A stretch of 27,669 nucleotides of DNA from Parachlorella kessleri (GCA_001598975.1 BBXU01001104.1:1-27669); one strand, 5' to 3'. Positions 1 to 16,635 are shown, counted from the first letter of the stretch. The notes: generated by a model not told the origin, from the letters alone. Numbers and translations: made by a program.

Positions 1-552
1 GGGGGCAACCAGTCTCAGGGCTTGTAAGCGGTCATGGCAAGTGTGCAAGGTGTGAGGCAAGCATGGGGGCAAGGCCGGCCCTAGGGTGTCACCAGGAAGT
101 GGTGCTTGCGGGGTGCACCACAGCCTGGAGTCGTTCTGTGGACGAGACGAAGGTGGGGGCCCTGTCATGCACCCGCTGGCTGAGTACATGCAGTTGCATG
201 CCAGTGCCCCGAGTAGTGGGTCGGGTCATCCGCCCAAAGCTTGCGTTCCAGGGTGGTTGCAAGCCGGCTTCCCTGTCATGCCTGTCATGGCAGCGCCTCC
301 GGCAGATAAGGATTGGGCATGGGCGGCCACCAGAGCCAGCGCCCCGACTGGGGCTGCGGTGCTGCTGGTGGTACAGGCACAGGGCCAGCCGTCCCCCCAC
401 CCCACCCCACCCTTCCCCCCGGGTGACAGGCCATGGTGGCGGGGGGGCGCTACAGTGGGAGGAGCCTCCCGTAACTAGGTGCCTTGCAGCGGGGCCTTAG
501 GCAAGCGCGTCCCCACTCCTGAGCAGTGCCTGGCGCTCATCCGGTGTTGCAG
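1..552 (+). other. Intronic sequence upstream of the first visible GPN2 exon
   Basis: No exon matching the preceding part of GPN2 (P-loop, GPN motif, NKxD-type motif) was found in any forward frame here. The open frames are unlike any family I recognise. The stretch ends in the acceptor tgttgcag at 545-552. It is read as the 3' part of a GPN2 intron, with the upstream exons outside the window. Confidence 0.5.
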
Positions 553-1346
553 GCACAGGGGCTGGGCCACCTGGCGGAGGCCATGGAGGGTGCAGGCCTC
601 CCAGCCAAGTTCTCTCGCATGACGAGAGACCTGTGTGAGGTGTGTGGTGAGGCAGGATTGGGTGATGAGGGAGGGATTGATGAAGGAGTGTCGCATGCGC
701 TCCTGCCCCGCCCTACTTAGTTAAGGCTAAATTGTGGACCAGGGTTTGCCCGGCCTACCTACCCACGGCATGGCACTGCTGAGGTCCCTGGGCGCCCTGC
801 TGCGTCACGCTGCACCCTCATCCCAGGCTTACCAAGCTCGCAGGTGGTGGAGGACTTTGGGCTGCTCCAGTTCACCCCCCTGGCCATAGAGGACCGGGAC
901 AGCGTGTCACACCTGGTGGCCCTGATAGACAAGGCCAACGGGTTCGTCTTTGTGGGCTTGGCCGCGGGGGGGCCGGCGCCCGCACCCGAGCTCCAGTACA
1001 GGTCGGTGCTGGGATGGAAGCAGGGCGCTTCCAGAGAGGCGCAGCATGCCAATCGCGTTGCAAGGACTTCACGGTGCGTACGGGGCTGCCATCTGTCACT
1101 GCAATAGCCCAGTGCCTGTGCGGGCAAGGGGGCATTGCCGCCGTACCGTAGCCCTGTGGGGAAGTTGAGGGCCCCTCGAGTCTGGAGGCTTCCCAGTTTC
1201 AGGCGTCGTCCCGTTTTGTGTGTTGCAGTGCTGGTCTGGACGAGGGCAGCAGCGACCTGTGGGAGCGGATGCAGGAGAGATATGTGAGGAGTGGCGCTGG
1301 CGCGGTGCAAATACAGGAGAGGGAGGTGGCTCCGGGGAATGGGTAG
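553..1346 (+). CDS. GPN2: GPN-loop GTPase 2, C-terminal part (three exons, 5' end outside window)
   Basis: GPN-loop GTPases are dimeric cytoplasmic GTPases needed for assembly and nuclear import of RNA polymerase II and III. The exons are 553-639, 844-1001 and 1229-1346, which join in frame to 120 codons plus TAG. The diagnostic stretch is in the second exon: VEDFGLLQFTPLAIEDRDSV followed by LIDKANGFVF. It aligns with the GPN2 C-terminal block (I/V-E-D-y-s-L-v-s-F-x-P-L-x-I-x-D-k-e-S, then D-K-A-N-G-Y). The third exon has WERMQERYV, matching the QEKYL tail of GPN2. The exon 1 end (GAG|gt), the phase-2 join AG|T and the final phase are mutually consistent. The P-loop and GPN motif are not in the window, so the gene is partial. 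Paralogues GPN1 and GPN3 are less likely because they lack this tail. Confidence 0.82.
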
Positions 1347-1921
1347 AAAGCTGGCTGTGGCGGCCGAAGGCAAAACATGTGGGGAGAGACTGGATTAGAA
1401 TGGAGCCTGACAGGGGTGGCATGCAAAGGATGTGCGGGGTAGGCTATGTGACTGCCCAAACTAGTGAGCGAGCGACCAAGCGACAGTCGGGGGACTAGCC
1501 AAGGCCCAACTTGTTTCAAAACAGGACAGTCCACTTGGTGTGCACAGCTGGTGTTCTGATCTTGTTGCTGTGTTTTCTTTATGGGGTATCTGTAAGGGTG
1601 CGTGGCTTGCTCGCAAGGCTTGCATGGTGAAACTTCCCAACTAGGACGCGGGCAGGAGTGAGGCTCCCAGGGCGCCTTTGGAACTTTGACAAAACAAAAA
1701 AATTGCGTGCCAGCAGAGGGGTACAAGTGAAGATCGTGTATGCACCGCTTGGATCGTTTGAATGGACCGTCAAAAAACGCGCCATGTGCGCAGTACCCAA
1801 GGTTAGCTAAGCCTCACAAAGCCCAACGGAGACTTGCATTGATCCTGTGAAGACATCCACCACCGGATTTGCTTTGAAAACTTCCCCTTCCCGTCGGTCT
1901 CTAAAGTACTTTGTCTTGACG
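1347..1921 (+). other. GPN2 3' UTR and intergenic region before the LRR gene
   Basis: No coding frame here resembles a known protein. The stretch holds the GPN2 3' UTR with a TGTAA at 1591-1595, followed by the presumed promoter and 5' UTR of the LRR gene. No convincing TATA box was seen. An in-frame ATG at 1847 lies upstream of the chosen LRR start. Confidence 0.5.
1591..1595 (+). promoter_or_regulatory. TGTAA polyadenylation signal candidate for GPN2
   Basis: TGTAA is the usual near-upstream polyadenylation element in Chlamydomonas and relatives. This copy lies 245 nt after the GPN2 stop codon. A five-base match is weak on its own, but two other genes in the window show the same arrangement. 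Confidence 0.45.
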
Positions 1922-4900
1922 ATGATGTCCTGGCCAGCAGTGTGTGCCACAGCTCTCCTGGCGCTGGTATTGGCTTGCAATGCTCAGAATGCAACCAACG
2001 GGGCCGACGGTAAGGGAACGCGCTCAGCAGTAGATTACTTATAGCGGCTCCGACACTGTATGACACGCTCGTGCTGACACTGACGCCTTCCTACCGCTGC
2101 AGTGGCTGGGCTGACTGCATTCAAGACCGCAGCCGGCCCACTGCCCAGCTGGATTCCAGGCACCGACCCATGTGGCACCCAAGACTGTGGCGACAGCAGC
2201 AGCGGCGGCAGTGGTACCAGCGGCGGCAGCTTCAGTACCAGCAGCAGCGGCGAGCCGCCACCGCCTTGCGCCTGGGGAGGCCTCACCTGCCGAAGTTGGC
2301 GGGTGGTAGAGCTCCGCCTGGAGTGCGGCAGCGCGAGCAGCGGCCGCAGCCCGCAGCTGTGCAACTTGGGCGGCACGCTGGCGCCAGAGCTGAGTCAGCT
2401 TGACCAGCTGGAGGTTGTGAGCATACAGGGCCAGCCGCTGACAGGCAGCGTACCCCCGCAGTGGGGCTCCCTGGCGAACCTCACGGTGCTAGACTTGAGC
2501 GGCAACGGCCTGCTGGGCACGCTGCCCAGCAGCGTGGGCCAGCTGGCGCAGCTGCGAGTGCTGGACCTGTCAGCCAACCGCCTCACAGGTGCCTGCCGTA
2601 GCGCCACAAATCAGCGCTCTTCAAAGCCATTTCACACCTCGGTTGACTTGTTGCTGTGGTTGGTGCCATGGTGTAGCATGGGTGCGCGCGCGAGGGGAAG
2701 ATTGTCAGCCTAGCAGATGGCAAGCAGTTTGGCAACGGTACCCTGCACATGCTGAGTTGGCGCTTCTGCACCCGCCGGGCCTGCAGGCATGCTGCCGCCC
2801 ACGCTGGGCCAACTCACCAACCTCCGCCTGCTGGACCTCTCCTTCAACCTGTTTGTGGAGGCGCTCCCGGCTTCCTGGGGTGGCCTTGCCCAGCTGGAGA
2901 CGCTCTCAGTCGGTGAGCAGAGCAGCCAGCCGGGGGTGTACTTGTCAGTGGTGGCAGGCGATGCGATCAGGGGGAAGACAGGGGGGAGCCGTATTGGGTG
3001 TGTTGGCGAGCAGCTGGGTGTGCCACTAGTCCTTGGGCCTCTGGTCCTGGCAGAAGGGGGCGCTGCTTCGCAGCCGAATCCGGTGGGACGCACCGCGACG
3101 GTGACTTGTGAGCACATGTTCCGTGTATGAATGTCCCACAAGGCTGCTCCTTCCCGCTAGTGGAAGCCGTATGCCGCCGCCGCCCCCCCCCAACCCCCCC
3201 CCACCCCAACCCAATCCAAAAATCCCAACCTTTCCCCCCACCCGCCTTTGCAGAGTCCAACCAGCTGGAAGGCCCCCTGGCCGGCAGCTGGGCCGGCCTG
3301 GCCGCCCTGCGCGTGCTCAATGTGCGCGACAACTGCGGCATTTGCGGGCCCAGCCCCTTCACAGCCTCCCAGATGGATGCAGGGCTATCGGTGAGTGAGC
3401 GTGGGTGAGGCAGAGGGCCGACCTGAGTGGCAGGCTGGCTGCTGCTGAGCATATGCAACCCTCAGGGTCACTTCCGGGTGGGGTGCTGGGAGGGTTCCCA
3501 GGATGTCTTTGCAAGAAAAGAGGGGCTCCTGGCTCATGTCATCTGTTCCCAGTGCTTTGCCAGTGCCCAGTATGTCTAGCTAGCGAACCTGTCAGGACTT
3601 TATGCTGGTCAGGACTTTATGCTGTACGGTAAGCAAGGGTCGGCGCATGCCGTGACGGCTGCTTGTAGCCTGGCCTACCGTTGAGCCGCCGGCCTGTGCG
3701 CCTGCGTGCAGATTTTGTCCCGCGGATCCTCTCTGGGGTGGAGCTGCTCCTCATCCAATTGTTCCGCCTTCCCGCTCGGCTTTGTGGGCCAGGTGGGTGC
3801 TAGCGTGCATGGCTTGCCGCAGCAGGCGCCCAGCGTGCCTGAGCAAGCGCAGCGTGCACGCGGCCGCTCGGCAGGCTCAGGACCATGTGCTGCTATTTGT
3901 TGCTGCCCCGGGGGGACTGGGCTTGGAGGTGCAGCTGCACACCTAAGACTTTTGACAGGGAGCAAGGTTAGAGCCTTCCCTGGCACAGAAGGACAGTGTG
4001 GAGCTGGGTGGCTTCCCGTACACCCCAACCCCTGGCTGTTCAACATGGGTCGGCAGCTGCCTGCCTAGGGCTCAGTGCAGGCCAGTGAGCACAATGCAAC
4101 CCTTGAGCTGCAGCCCAGGGCCTTGTCGTGGCTCTCTCCTGCAGGCTGCCATCGTTGTGGCGGTGGTGGTGGCCATGGTCTCGCTGTGCTGCATGCGGCG
4201 GTGCTACATGTTCCGCCGCCACGGCCGGCAGGGCAGGAGGCGAGGGTGGGGGCTGGTGCGGGAGGTGCTCACGCTGCAGCGGGCGCCCCGGCCGGCGGCA
4301 CGGGACGAGTCACGGGAGTCGGATGAGGAGGGGTGAGTCGCGGATGAGCTGATGGAGGGGGTGGGGGCCGCCTGGTGTTGCATTGTGTCGCAAGGTTGGA
4401 GGTGACAAGGGCCTGGTCTGCCCCGGAACCTGGGTTTTGAGGCGTATGCAGATGACCTGTCTCCTGCGTACCGTGCGTGGGCGTGGTGTCCGAGCCCCTT
4501 ATTCTGTTCCGGCTGCTGCAGGGGTGAGAGCGAGGTACCCCCCCGTAAGGTGGAGCCCCCAATCGTGGTGGTCATGCCGGACGGCTCCTCGGTCTGCACA
4601 GCCAGGATCGACCCCTCCGCCTCCATGTCCCTGGATGACCCGGCGGTGGGCGGTGCCAGCTCCAAGGGTGCCGCGCCAGGTGCCGACCCGGGCAGCCAGG
4701 CGGGAACGGAGGCGGGCGATGGTGCTGCTGCTGCTGCTGCTGTGTCTGGGGGAGCCGCCCAGCAGGCGCAGCAGGGGCAGCAGCAAAGGTCAGGGCTCGC
4801 GCGGTGGCTTCCCTGGCGGCGCCGCGCCAGCTCAGCAGCCGGCGCCGGTGCCGGCGCCAGCGCTGCGCCTGCCAACGGGGTCACTGCTATGTACTACACC

Positions 4901-5512
4901 ACCGCGGGCGCCCCTGCTGACATCAGCAACAGAGGCAGTTCTGCCAGGCAGCAAGAGCAGCCGCAGCAGCAGCAGCTAGGTGCCCAGCCATCCCTGGAGC
5001 TGTCCACCCAGGGCAGTGCTGCTCCCCTGCTGACTCAGCACAGCGTGCCTGGCGCACGGCAGCTGCAGCAGATCTCTCCTGATTCAAACCCCGGCGCCGC
5101 CAGCGCCCAGCAGGGCTCCCACCACCTGGATATCCCGGAGGCCAGCACAAGGCTGGACCTGCGCTTGAGCAGCCCCTTTGCCGCCTGGCGTGGCGGCGTG
5201 CGGGACATCAGCGGCCGCAGCCTGGGCCCGGTGCCACGCGTGCAGCCGAGCGTGCACAGCAGCATCAACCTGATGTCGGTGCCGGAGCTGCAGCAGAGCA
5301 GCGGGATGACGGGGAGGAGCCGCAGTGGGGGGGAGGGGCGCCAGCGGTCCGGTGGCAGGCGGCGGCAGGGATCCCGGCCGGAGATACCGGTATTCGACCT
5401 GGATCTCGGGCGCCTGGAAGAGGGAGCCAGTGGCGGCAGGGGGGAGGGCGGGGAGACTCCCGCGCCTGCACCCCTCACGGCTGCAGCTAGCGGTCAGGCT
5501 GCCAGCACTTAG
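1922..5512 (+). CDS. Leucine-rich-repeat single-pass membrane protein without kinase domain (7 exons, 698 aa)
   Basis: The exons are 1922-2009, 2103-2588, 2787-2912, 3254-3390, 3712-3792, 4145-4332 and 4522-5512, all GT-AG and in frame. Residues 1-21 form a signal peptide (MMSWPAVCATALLALVLACN). A cysteine-containing N-cap follows (SWIPGTDPCG, then PCAWGGLTC near 84-92), like plant LRRNT segments. About five LRRs of the plant LxxLxxLxLSxNxLxGxxP type follow from about residue 115 to 265, for example LTVLDLSGNGLLGTLP and LRVLDLSANRLTG. One transmembrane helix lies at about 301-323 (AAIVVAVVVAMVSLCC) and is followed by basic residues (RRCYMFRRHGR), giving a type I topology. The cytoplasmic tail of about 370 residues is rich in Gly, Ala, Gln and Ser and has no kinase motif. 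The role is unknown; surface recognition or adhesion is an inference. The start at 1922 (alternative 1925) is chosen because it puts the hydrophobic segment at the N-terminus; an in-frame ATG at 1847 would add 25 residues. Confidence 0.8.
3591..3623 (+). repeat. Tandem 17-nt direct repeat in an LRR-gene intron
   Basis: GTCAGGACTTTATGCT occurs at 3591-3606 and again at 3608-3623, separated by one base. It lies in the intron between exons 4 and 5 of the LRR gene. It looks like a simple slippage duplication. Confidence 0.8.
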
Positions 5513-5600
5513 CTGCGGCAGGTGGTGCTGCTGGGGGGGCGGCGACCGTGACTGCTTATCCTGGTGGGTAGGGTGTTTGGGTGGAGCGGGGGGCGCGCAA

Positions 5601-5618
5601 GGGGGGGGGGGGGGGGGG
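5601..5618 (+). repeat. Homopolymer run of 18 G
   Basis: Eighteen consecutive G bases lie about 90 nt after the LRR stop codon. The length may be uncertain because homopolymers are error-prone in assemblies. A run this long could also form a G-quadruplex in the transcript. Confidence 0.9.
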
Positions 5619-5711
5619 TACGGCCTTGAGCGTCTTTTCCTGGCACAAATTTGTTTTCTTGGCAGGTTGTTGAGCCGCTAGGGAGAGGTGTTGGGAGATT
5701 GCTGCATAGTT

Positions 5712-5743
5712 GCGACTCTCTCAGATGCTTTCTTGAGAGTCGC
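5712..5743 (+). repeat. Perfect 9-bp stem-loop downstream of the LRR gene
   Basis: GCGACTCTC at 5712-5720 pairs perfectly with GAGAGTCGC at 5735-5743 around a 14-nt loop. It lies 200 nt after the LRR stop codon, probably in the 3' UTR. No family was recognised. Confidence 0.7.
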
Positions 5744-5759
5744 CGGCAGTGTGATTCGT

Positions 5760-5775
5760 CAGCTCAGCTGAGCTG
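5760..5775. repeat. Perfect 16-nt palindrome
   Basis: CAGCTCAGCTGAGCTG equals its own reverse complement. It lies only 16 nt after the hairpin at 5712-5743. Function is unknown. Confidence 0.7.
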
Positions 5776-6861
5776 TGCCCGGCTAGCGGGGGGTGCACAT
5801 TATGGTGTGTGCTGCTGAGAGCCAGGCAGCCTCTCTGGTAGCCATGGGTATGAAGGGGCCCGGCCGGATGTGCTGCCTTGACTGGCAAGGGCTGCGGATT
5901 TTGGTCATCAAGTACTGATGCGGAAAGTTTTTCCTGGGGCCCGTGCAAGCTTGGCCATTTCAGTGAGCCCGTCACTCATTTACACGTTTCTTTGCTTGCC
6001 CCTAGTGGGCATTTCGTAATGGCAGTAGACATTGCGTTTTCTGATTTTCTAGCTGTGAGCTCGCAAGGGCGGGCGATGGGTGAGTGATTCTAGGTGGAGG
6101 CATCCCGGTTTGGACGAGGATGCATTTGCAGTCATGTGCAACCCATAGCTTGTACTCATCTTATATATATGGCTAATAAGTGGGTGTTCGTGATGCAGTG
6201 GGGCATATGATTGCCGCCTGACCTTTGCAGGTGTTTGTTAATGTGCCTTTCCGGCGCCTTCTGTTGTCTCGGTGCTTTGTGTATTGTTGTCTCGGTGCCT
6301 ATGACTTGGCAAAATGACCCACACGCTTGTGTTTGCTTTGATGCATCCATGCATGCTGTCGATACAACCAGTTTTCGCTGTGACTGGGGCGGATGGAAGG
6401 GGCGGGTCTAGATGCCCTAGATGCAGGGCATGAAGAGAAGATTTGGTAGGTATATTTGTGTGTCGGCAAGGGCTATATATATGTGGGGGGACGTGAGAAG
6501 CAATAACGTCTGTTGCACTAGGCATGGTTGTGTCCTGTTGGTTTGAGGTTTGAAATACTTGGACACCCACCCACCCTTGGTGGCAGGGGGTTGGGGTATT
6601 GAGCTGCAGCCGATTGAATGAACTGTAGTTGGTTTTGGTAAAGCGAGCCCACCCGTTCCATCACCGCTACATCAAGGGGATTTCCCAAGTGCATGAGAGT
6701 CCTGGCACCCCTGCTAACATCTAAAGCATTTGCGCGCGTCCTGCCAAACCTCTCCTTACCACCTACGTTACGTGCCACCCCCAACTGAATACGCAACTAC
6801 CCTAACAAGCGCCCAAAGCCAGGTCAGCCCAGTACAACCCTGTCAGTCCAGTTCAACTCTC

Positions 6862-6895
6862 ACTCCCTGTTCGCACTACCTGCCACCCATGCTAA
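6862..6895 (+). repeat. Direct repeat copy 1 (34 bp)
   Basis: The sequence begins ACTCCCTGTTCGCACTACCT and recurs at 7040-7073 with 32 of 34 bases identical. Shorter related units such as CAGTTCAACTCT (near 6849 and 6900) surround it. This suggests a decayed tandem or interspersed repeat of about 180-bp period. Confidence 0.75.
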
Positions 6896-7039
6896 GTACA
6901 GTTCAACTCTGTCTCCTCTCTGTTCTGCACGGCCGCCACCCCACCATATCTGCAAACAGACTTCGGCAGTCCATCACTTAGTTCTGTATATCTGCATCCC
7001 TCCCTGTCAGTTCCGTCCAGTCCAGTACTGCCCAGCTTT

Positions 7040-7073
7040 ACTCCCTGTTCGCACTACCTGCCATCCATACTAA
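7040..7073 (+). repeat. Direct repeat copy 2 (34 bp)
   Basis: Second copy of the repeat at 6862-6895, with two transitions. It lies about 270 nt downstream of the DGAT2 stop codon on that gene's strand. Confidence 0.75.
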
Positions 7074-7175
7074 TATCTTGGTAGGTACTATTTGCAACCA
7101 CCAACAGCTGTTGAGCCTGGCTATGAAAGAGGGGGCAGCCACCAGACCTTCTTAACAGTTCTCCAACCAATCTAC

Positions 7176-7180
7176 TTACA
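7176..7180 (-). promoter_or_regulatory. TGTAA polyadenylation signal candidate for DGAT2
   Basis: TTACA on the plus strand reads TGTAA on the minus strand, 162 nt after the DGAT2 stop codon. This is a normal distance for a chlorophyte 3' UTR. Confidence 0.5.
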
Positions 7181-7341
7181 ATGACTCCAATGGTATACAG
7201 GAAGGCATTCTCAGCAATATGGAAAAGAAGAGGTCAGCAGGTAGCGGGTAGCTGCGATTCCCTTCTCCTTGTCTGCAGCTGCCGCCCGTCTGGGACTCCA
7301 GCTAACCACAGCCAAGGTGTCCTGCCTGCTTATACATGACA

Positions 7342-10079
7342 TCACTCCACCACCGTGAGGTCGCCCTCGCTGGGGGCAAACTTGCCCTTGTGCTCCTTGA
7401 ACAGTGCCAGCAGTGCTTCCGTGTACACCTGGTGGTACTTGTCTACCAAAGCTCGGAACTCTGCGCTGTTGAGGTCTCCTGGAGTGGCAGGGCACGCCTC
7501 AGGCAGGAATGTTGGGTCAGCTATTTCAACCCTTCAATGTGGTACTAGGAGCCTGACCGCAGCGAGGATGGCCTGTGCACGGGAACCACAGTGCACAGCC
7601 TGAGATGTGAGGCTCACTGCAACTAAAATCTGGCGCAAGCAGTGAGGCTTGCTTCCGCACTCCCTAAGCCTGGAAACCATGACAGCCTGTGCCCTGCCCC
7701 AAGCATCCGCTCACCCTCAAACCTGGGGACATCGATGGGCGCCCCCACCACGGTGTTCAGGTCGGCAGGGTACGGAAGGATGCCAATTGGCAGGAAAACC
7801 CCCGTCCCCCAGCCGATGGGCCACGTCCACCCTGCACAGTGACTGCCAGGACCACTAAGACTCCCACAGGCCAAGCCCTGACCTGAACTGCCACTCACAG
7901 GCAATACCCCACCCATGGCTCTGACAAACGCTTAGTCACTGCGCTGCAGTGAGCCACAGGCAGGTCACGATCAGCTCATGCAGTACCAGCGATATAAGTT
8001 GGCCTTCACACACAAGTTATCTATCAGCTGAAGCAGTCTGTATGTGCGGTGCAGGGCTCTACCATACCCCAGCCTCCGTGGGCGCATACCCCAGGCTTTC
8101 TCCATCTTGCGCTGGAACCGCCGGACGGGGGAGTTAAAGGGCAGGCGGTTGAGGGTGTTGAAGCAGTCTGTCTCGCCAAAGCTGTACACGGGGACCAAGC
8201 TTGCCCCAGTCTGCAGAGGGAGGCAACACCCTCTGGGTGTGTGTAGGACACAGGCGGACTGGGGGTCAGGGGACCTGCAATAACTCGAGTTGCGAATACA
8301 CGCTGTATGCATACATGCATGCTAGCTGCACTGGAAGGCCCCCCCTTGCACTAGGGGACTACAGGTGCAGCAGATAGCACAGCTGGAATGCTTTCGTAAG
8401 CTGTGGGAGTTGCGGAGGGACAGGTCAAGAGGGACGGAGGCCAGCTAGACTTAGCAGAGATGGGGGCATAAGTGGAGTTGTCAGAAGAGTGCCCTGTGCT
8501 AAGCTGGCTAGACCTTTACCTGCAGTGCTACCTTTATAAAGCCCTTGCGCCTCTTTAGTATGATCTCATGCGTGCCAGGGGCACAGTATAAGGACTGCAG
8601 CAGGGAGACGCCAGGCTTGGCGCTGTGCACTCCGCCTTTTCCCAGCTCGAGCTACATGCCTGGCTGACAGCAAGCAGGACCCTCCCTAGCAGTGGAACAA
8701 GGAGCAAGCAGGGGAGACTGAAAGGGTGGTGCGGTCCCCAGAGCAGATATGCAACAAGAGCTGTGTGCCACTGACGGTGCCCACCTCCGACCCGCCGCCG
8801 ATTGCAATAGCAATCGATGTGCCGCTTCTCAGCAGGTTTATGCAGGACCACCGAGACACATCACCTGCATGTGGCTGTAATGTGAATGCTCTGTAAAGCA
8901 CCCAGCACCACACGCGGCCAGGCAAACATGTGTGCCCAAAGGTGGTGATACAGCAGGTTGCAAAGCGACGCTTTCAATGGACCCACGGCAATGCACTGCA
9001 CTGTGCTTACTGCGGGTCAACACAGAGATGGTCCTGATCCTCACTCCCCTAGATCCACGCCAACTAGATTTGCACATCCGTGATATGCATAAGCAAGTTG
9101 GGGAGCACTCACAGACGCCATGCAGCAGCAGGTACTCCCGCAGGATAGGTATGCGGAAGTTGAAGCCCAGAGTCAGCATGCGCACTGGGACAATGCCAGG
9201 GAAAGCCTTGCTGAAGCCGGTGGCGTTCGTGCCAAAGGTGAGCCACGCCTGCAAGGCACAGCACCTCACATCTCCCATGGACAGCCTCAGCATGCAAAGC
9301 ACATCTTTAAATCGGCTGCCACGCCCGTCATTCCATGCAACTATGGGACAACTACTTCATGATGGTTGTTGAATCATAGACAGCAGTATCCTCAAGATGC
9401 CCTGTCGTAGACCCTTCAAGCCTCTTGCAAAAGTTCGTCATATAGCCACGGATCTGTACCGTGCTCAGCCTCCAGCAGTACCAACCCACCGCTGCGGGCA
9501 TTATGCCGTGCGGGTGATAGCCAAACAGGTAGGTTTTGCTGGGGTCCAGGTCGGTTGTCTTGTGTAGCTGCGCATTGAAGTAGCGCTGGAACCCCCGCCA
9601 CATACCCCAGTCTCGGAGGGGGGTGGGCCAGCTGCCATTCTGTGCTGCCTTGACCCCTGGGCCAAGGATGTAGACCAAGTACCTGCAATGGGAGGAGGTG
9701 CAGCAGGCAGGGTCTGAGTAGGCCTTGAGGGCACGTTCCAGCACAGGACAGGAACACAGTGTCACCGACAGGTGCACCTCAACACGCTGTTTAAGGGATA
9801 GGCTTGCCGTGTATCAGAGGATCATGTCACTTACGGAAGGAATATTGCCAAAAACGGCCACGATAGTCGCCAGGAAAGGTAGGCTACTAGAAGCGTGGCA
9901 TGGATGCCCATGAACACACTGAGAGAAAAATACAAAGCTGCGAGCCTCTCACCCAGTGCCCTATTTTTCCGGAATGTAAAGTGGGAAGCTTTCCTATAGT
10001 TTGCTAGGCGGTCCAAGACAAAAGCCTTCTTTTCGGCCAAAGCGGCCTCGAGCACTTTGGCACCGGCAGACACGTTCAT
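7342..10079 (-). CDS. DGAT2: Diacylglycerol O-acyltransferase type 2 (8 exons, 376 aa)
   Basis: DGAT2 transfers an acyl group from acyl-CoA to diacylglycerol at the ER, the last step of triacylglycerol synthesis. The minus-strand exons, in transcript order, are 10079-9835, 9682-9490, 9248-9113, 8864-8785, 8594-8520, 8210-8063, 7831-7715 and 7478-7342; all are GT-AG and sum to 377 codons. A hydrophobic hairpin lies near residues 47-90. The active-site motif YHPHG is at 137-141, in the context LFGYHPHGIMPAAAWLTFG. Other family blocks are IAIGGGSE (211-218), RRKGFIKVALQTGASLVPVY with SFGE (234-256), NTVVGAPIDV near 319, and the C-terminal helix YHQVYTEALLALFKEHKGKF. The length is typical. Exon 5 is extended to CAG at 8520 because this restores the conserved KVALQTG junction. 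The boundary between exons 6 and 7 (8063/7831) is the least certain join. Green algae usually carry several DGAT2 paralogues (DGTT1-5); which one this is cannot be told from the window. Confidence 0.93.
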
Positions 10080-10503
10080 GGTGGTACCGAATCTAGACTA
10101 GACTAGATAGGTCGAAGACTTTGCAGTGCGCAGGGGAAGCGTGCCATGGCAACCGATGGCGGAGGCCCTGTCAGCAAGTGCCCGCCACCCAGCCCAGGTT
10201 GTTCCACCTAGTCACTCCTCGACCATACCAGCCAGCTGGTGCACCAGAACCCACCATCACCAAAAGCTATGCAATAGAGGCGTTGTTGCTAACCGAAGTT
10301 CTGCGCCGCCAGCGGCCGCCACCCATGCGGGGGTTTTATACAGTGACCTTATAAAAAGAGGTCGTGATGTGAACAGCACTAGGCGGCAGTGAAAGATGTT
10401 GGACCTCTGTCTTCGCTTGAACAGGTGCCACGCTGGCAGGCGCCAAGGGAGTAAGGCAGACAGCAAGGCAGACTCCCGCAGCTGCAGTGTACAGTGCATC
10501 GAG
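10080..10503. promoter_or_regulatory. Divergent promoter region between DGAT2 and carboxypeptidase
   Basis: Only 424 nt separate the two divergently read start codons. TATAAAAAG at 10350-10358 faces the carboxypeptidase, 146 nt before its ATG. TATAAAA reads on the minus strand at 10340-10334, facing DGAT2 about 255 nt before its ATG. The two boxes are only 9 nt apart, which suggests a shared bidirectional core. No CpG or transcription-start data are available to confirm this. Confidence 0.45.
10350..10358 (+). promoter_or_regulatory. TATA box candidate for the carboxypeptidase gene
   Basis: TATAAAAAG is close to the TATA consensus. Its distance to the ATG at 10504 leaves room for a 5' UTR of roughly 120 nt. 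Confidence 0.5.
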
Positions 10504-16465
<5,962 letters not shown>

Positions 16466-16630
16466 CCAGTGCAGCGTCCATGCTGAGACGCGCAGGCGTG
16501 GCATCCAGGCAGCCCCTTTAACGAGCATTTGGGGGCACAGTGGGGGCGGAAGTAGACCTTTGGTGTTGTGGATGCAGGGACCTTCGCATCCTGGTCAGGG
16601 GTGCTAGTTTGAGCGCTTGGCATAACATCT

Positions 16631-16635
16631 TGTAA
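16631..16635 (+). promoter_or_regulatory. TGTAA polyadenylation signal candidate for the carboxypeptidase
   Basis: TGTAA lies 166 nt after the stop codon at 16463-16465, a distance similar to that seen for DGAT2. Confidence 0.5.

Larger units (their letters stand above)
5513..7341. other. Gene-free stretch between the convergent LRR and DGAT2 genes
   Basis: Nothing coding is recognised here. It contains the 3' UTRs of two convergent genes, an 18-G homopolymer, a 9-bp stem hairpin, a 16-nt palindrome, two AT-rich patches with TATATATAT near 6163 and 6475, and a repeat-rich block at about 6820-7075. No TGTAA was found for the LRR gene in its first 1 kb, so its 3' end is undefined. Confidence 0.6.

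Noticed and set aside
63..500. 145-aa and overlapping 130-aa forward open frames at the window start
   Set aside because: No match to the missing GPN2 exons or any other family; the composition fits GC-rich intron sequence.
4204..4884. 226-aa minus-strand open frame opposite the LRR gene tail
   Set aside because: It is the antisense shadow of low-complexity coding sequence, with no recognisable domain.
8520..8532. Alternative DGAT2 exon 5 donor at 8531
   Set aside because: Ending the exon at AAG removes the conserved VALQ block; the GTAAAG donor after CAG at 8520 restores the family motif.
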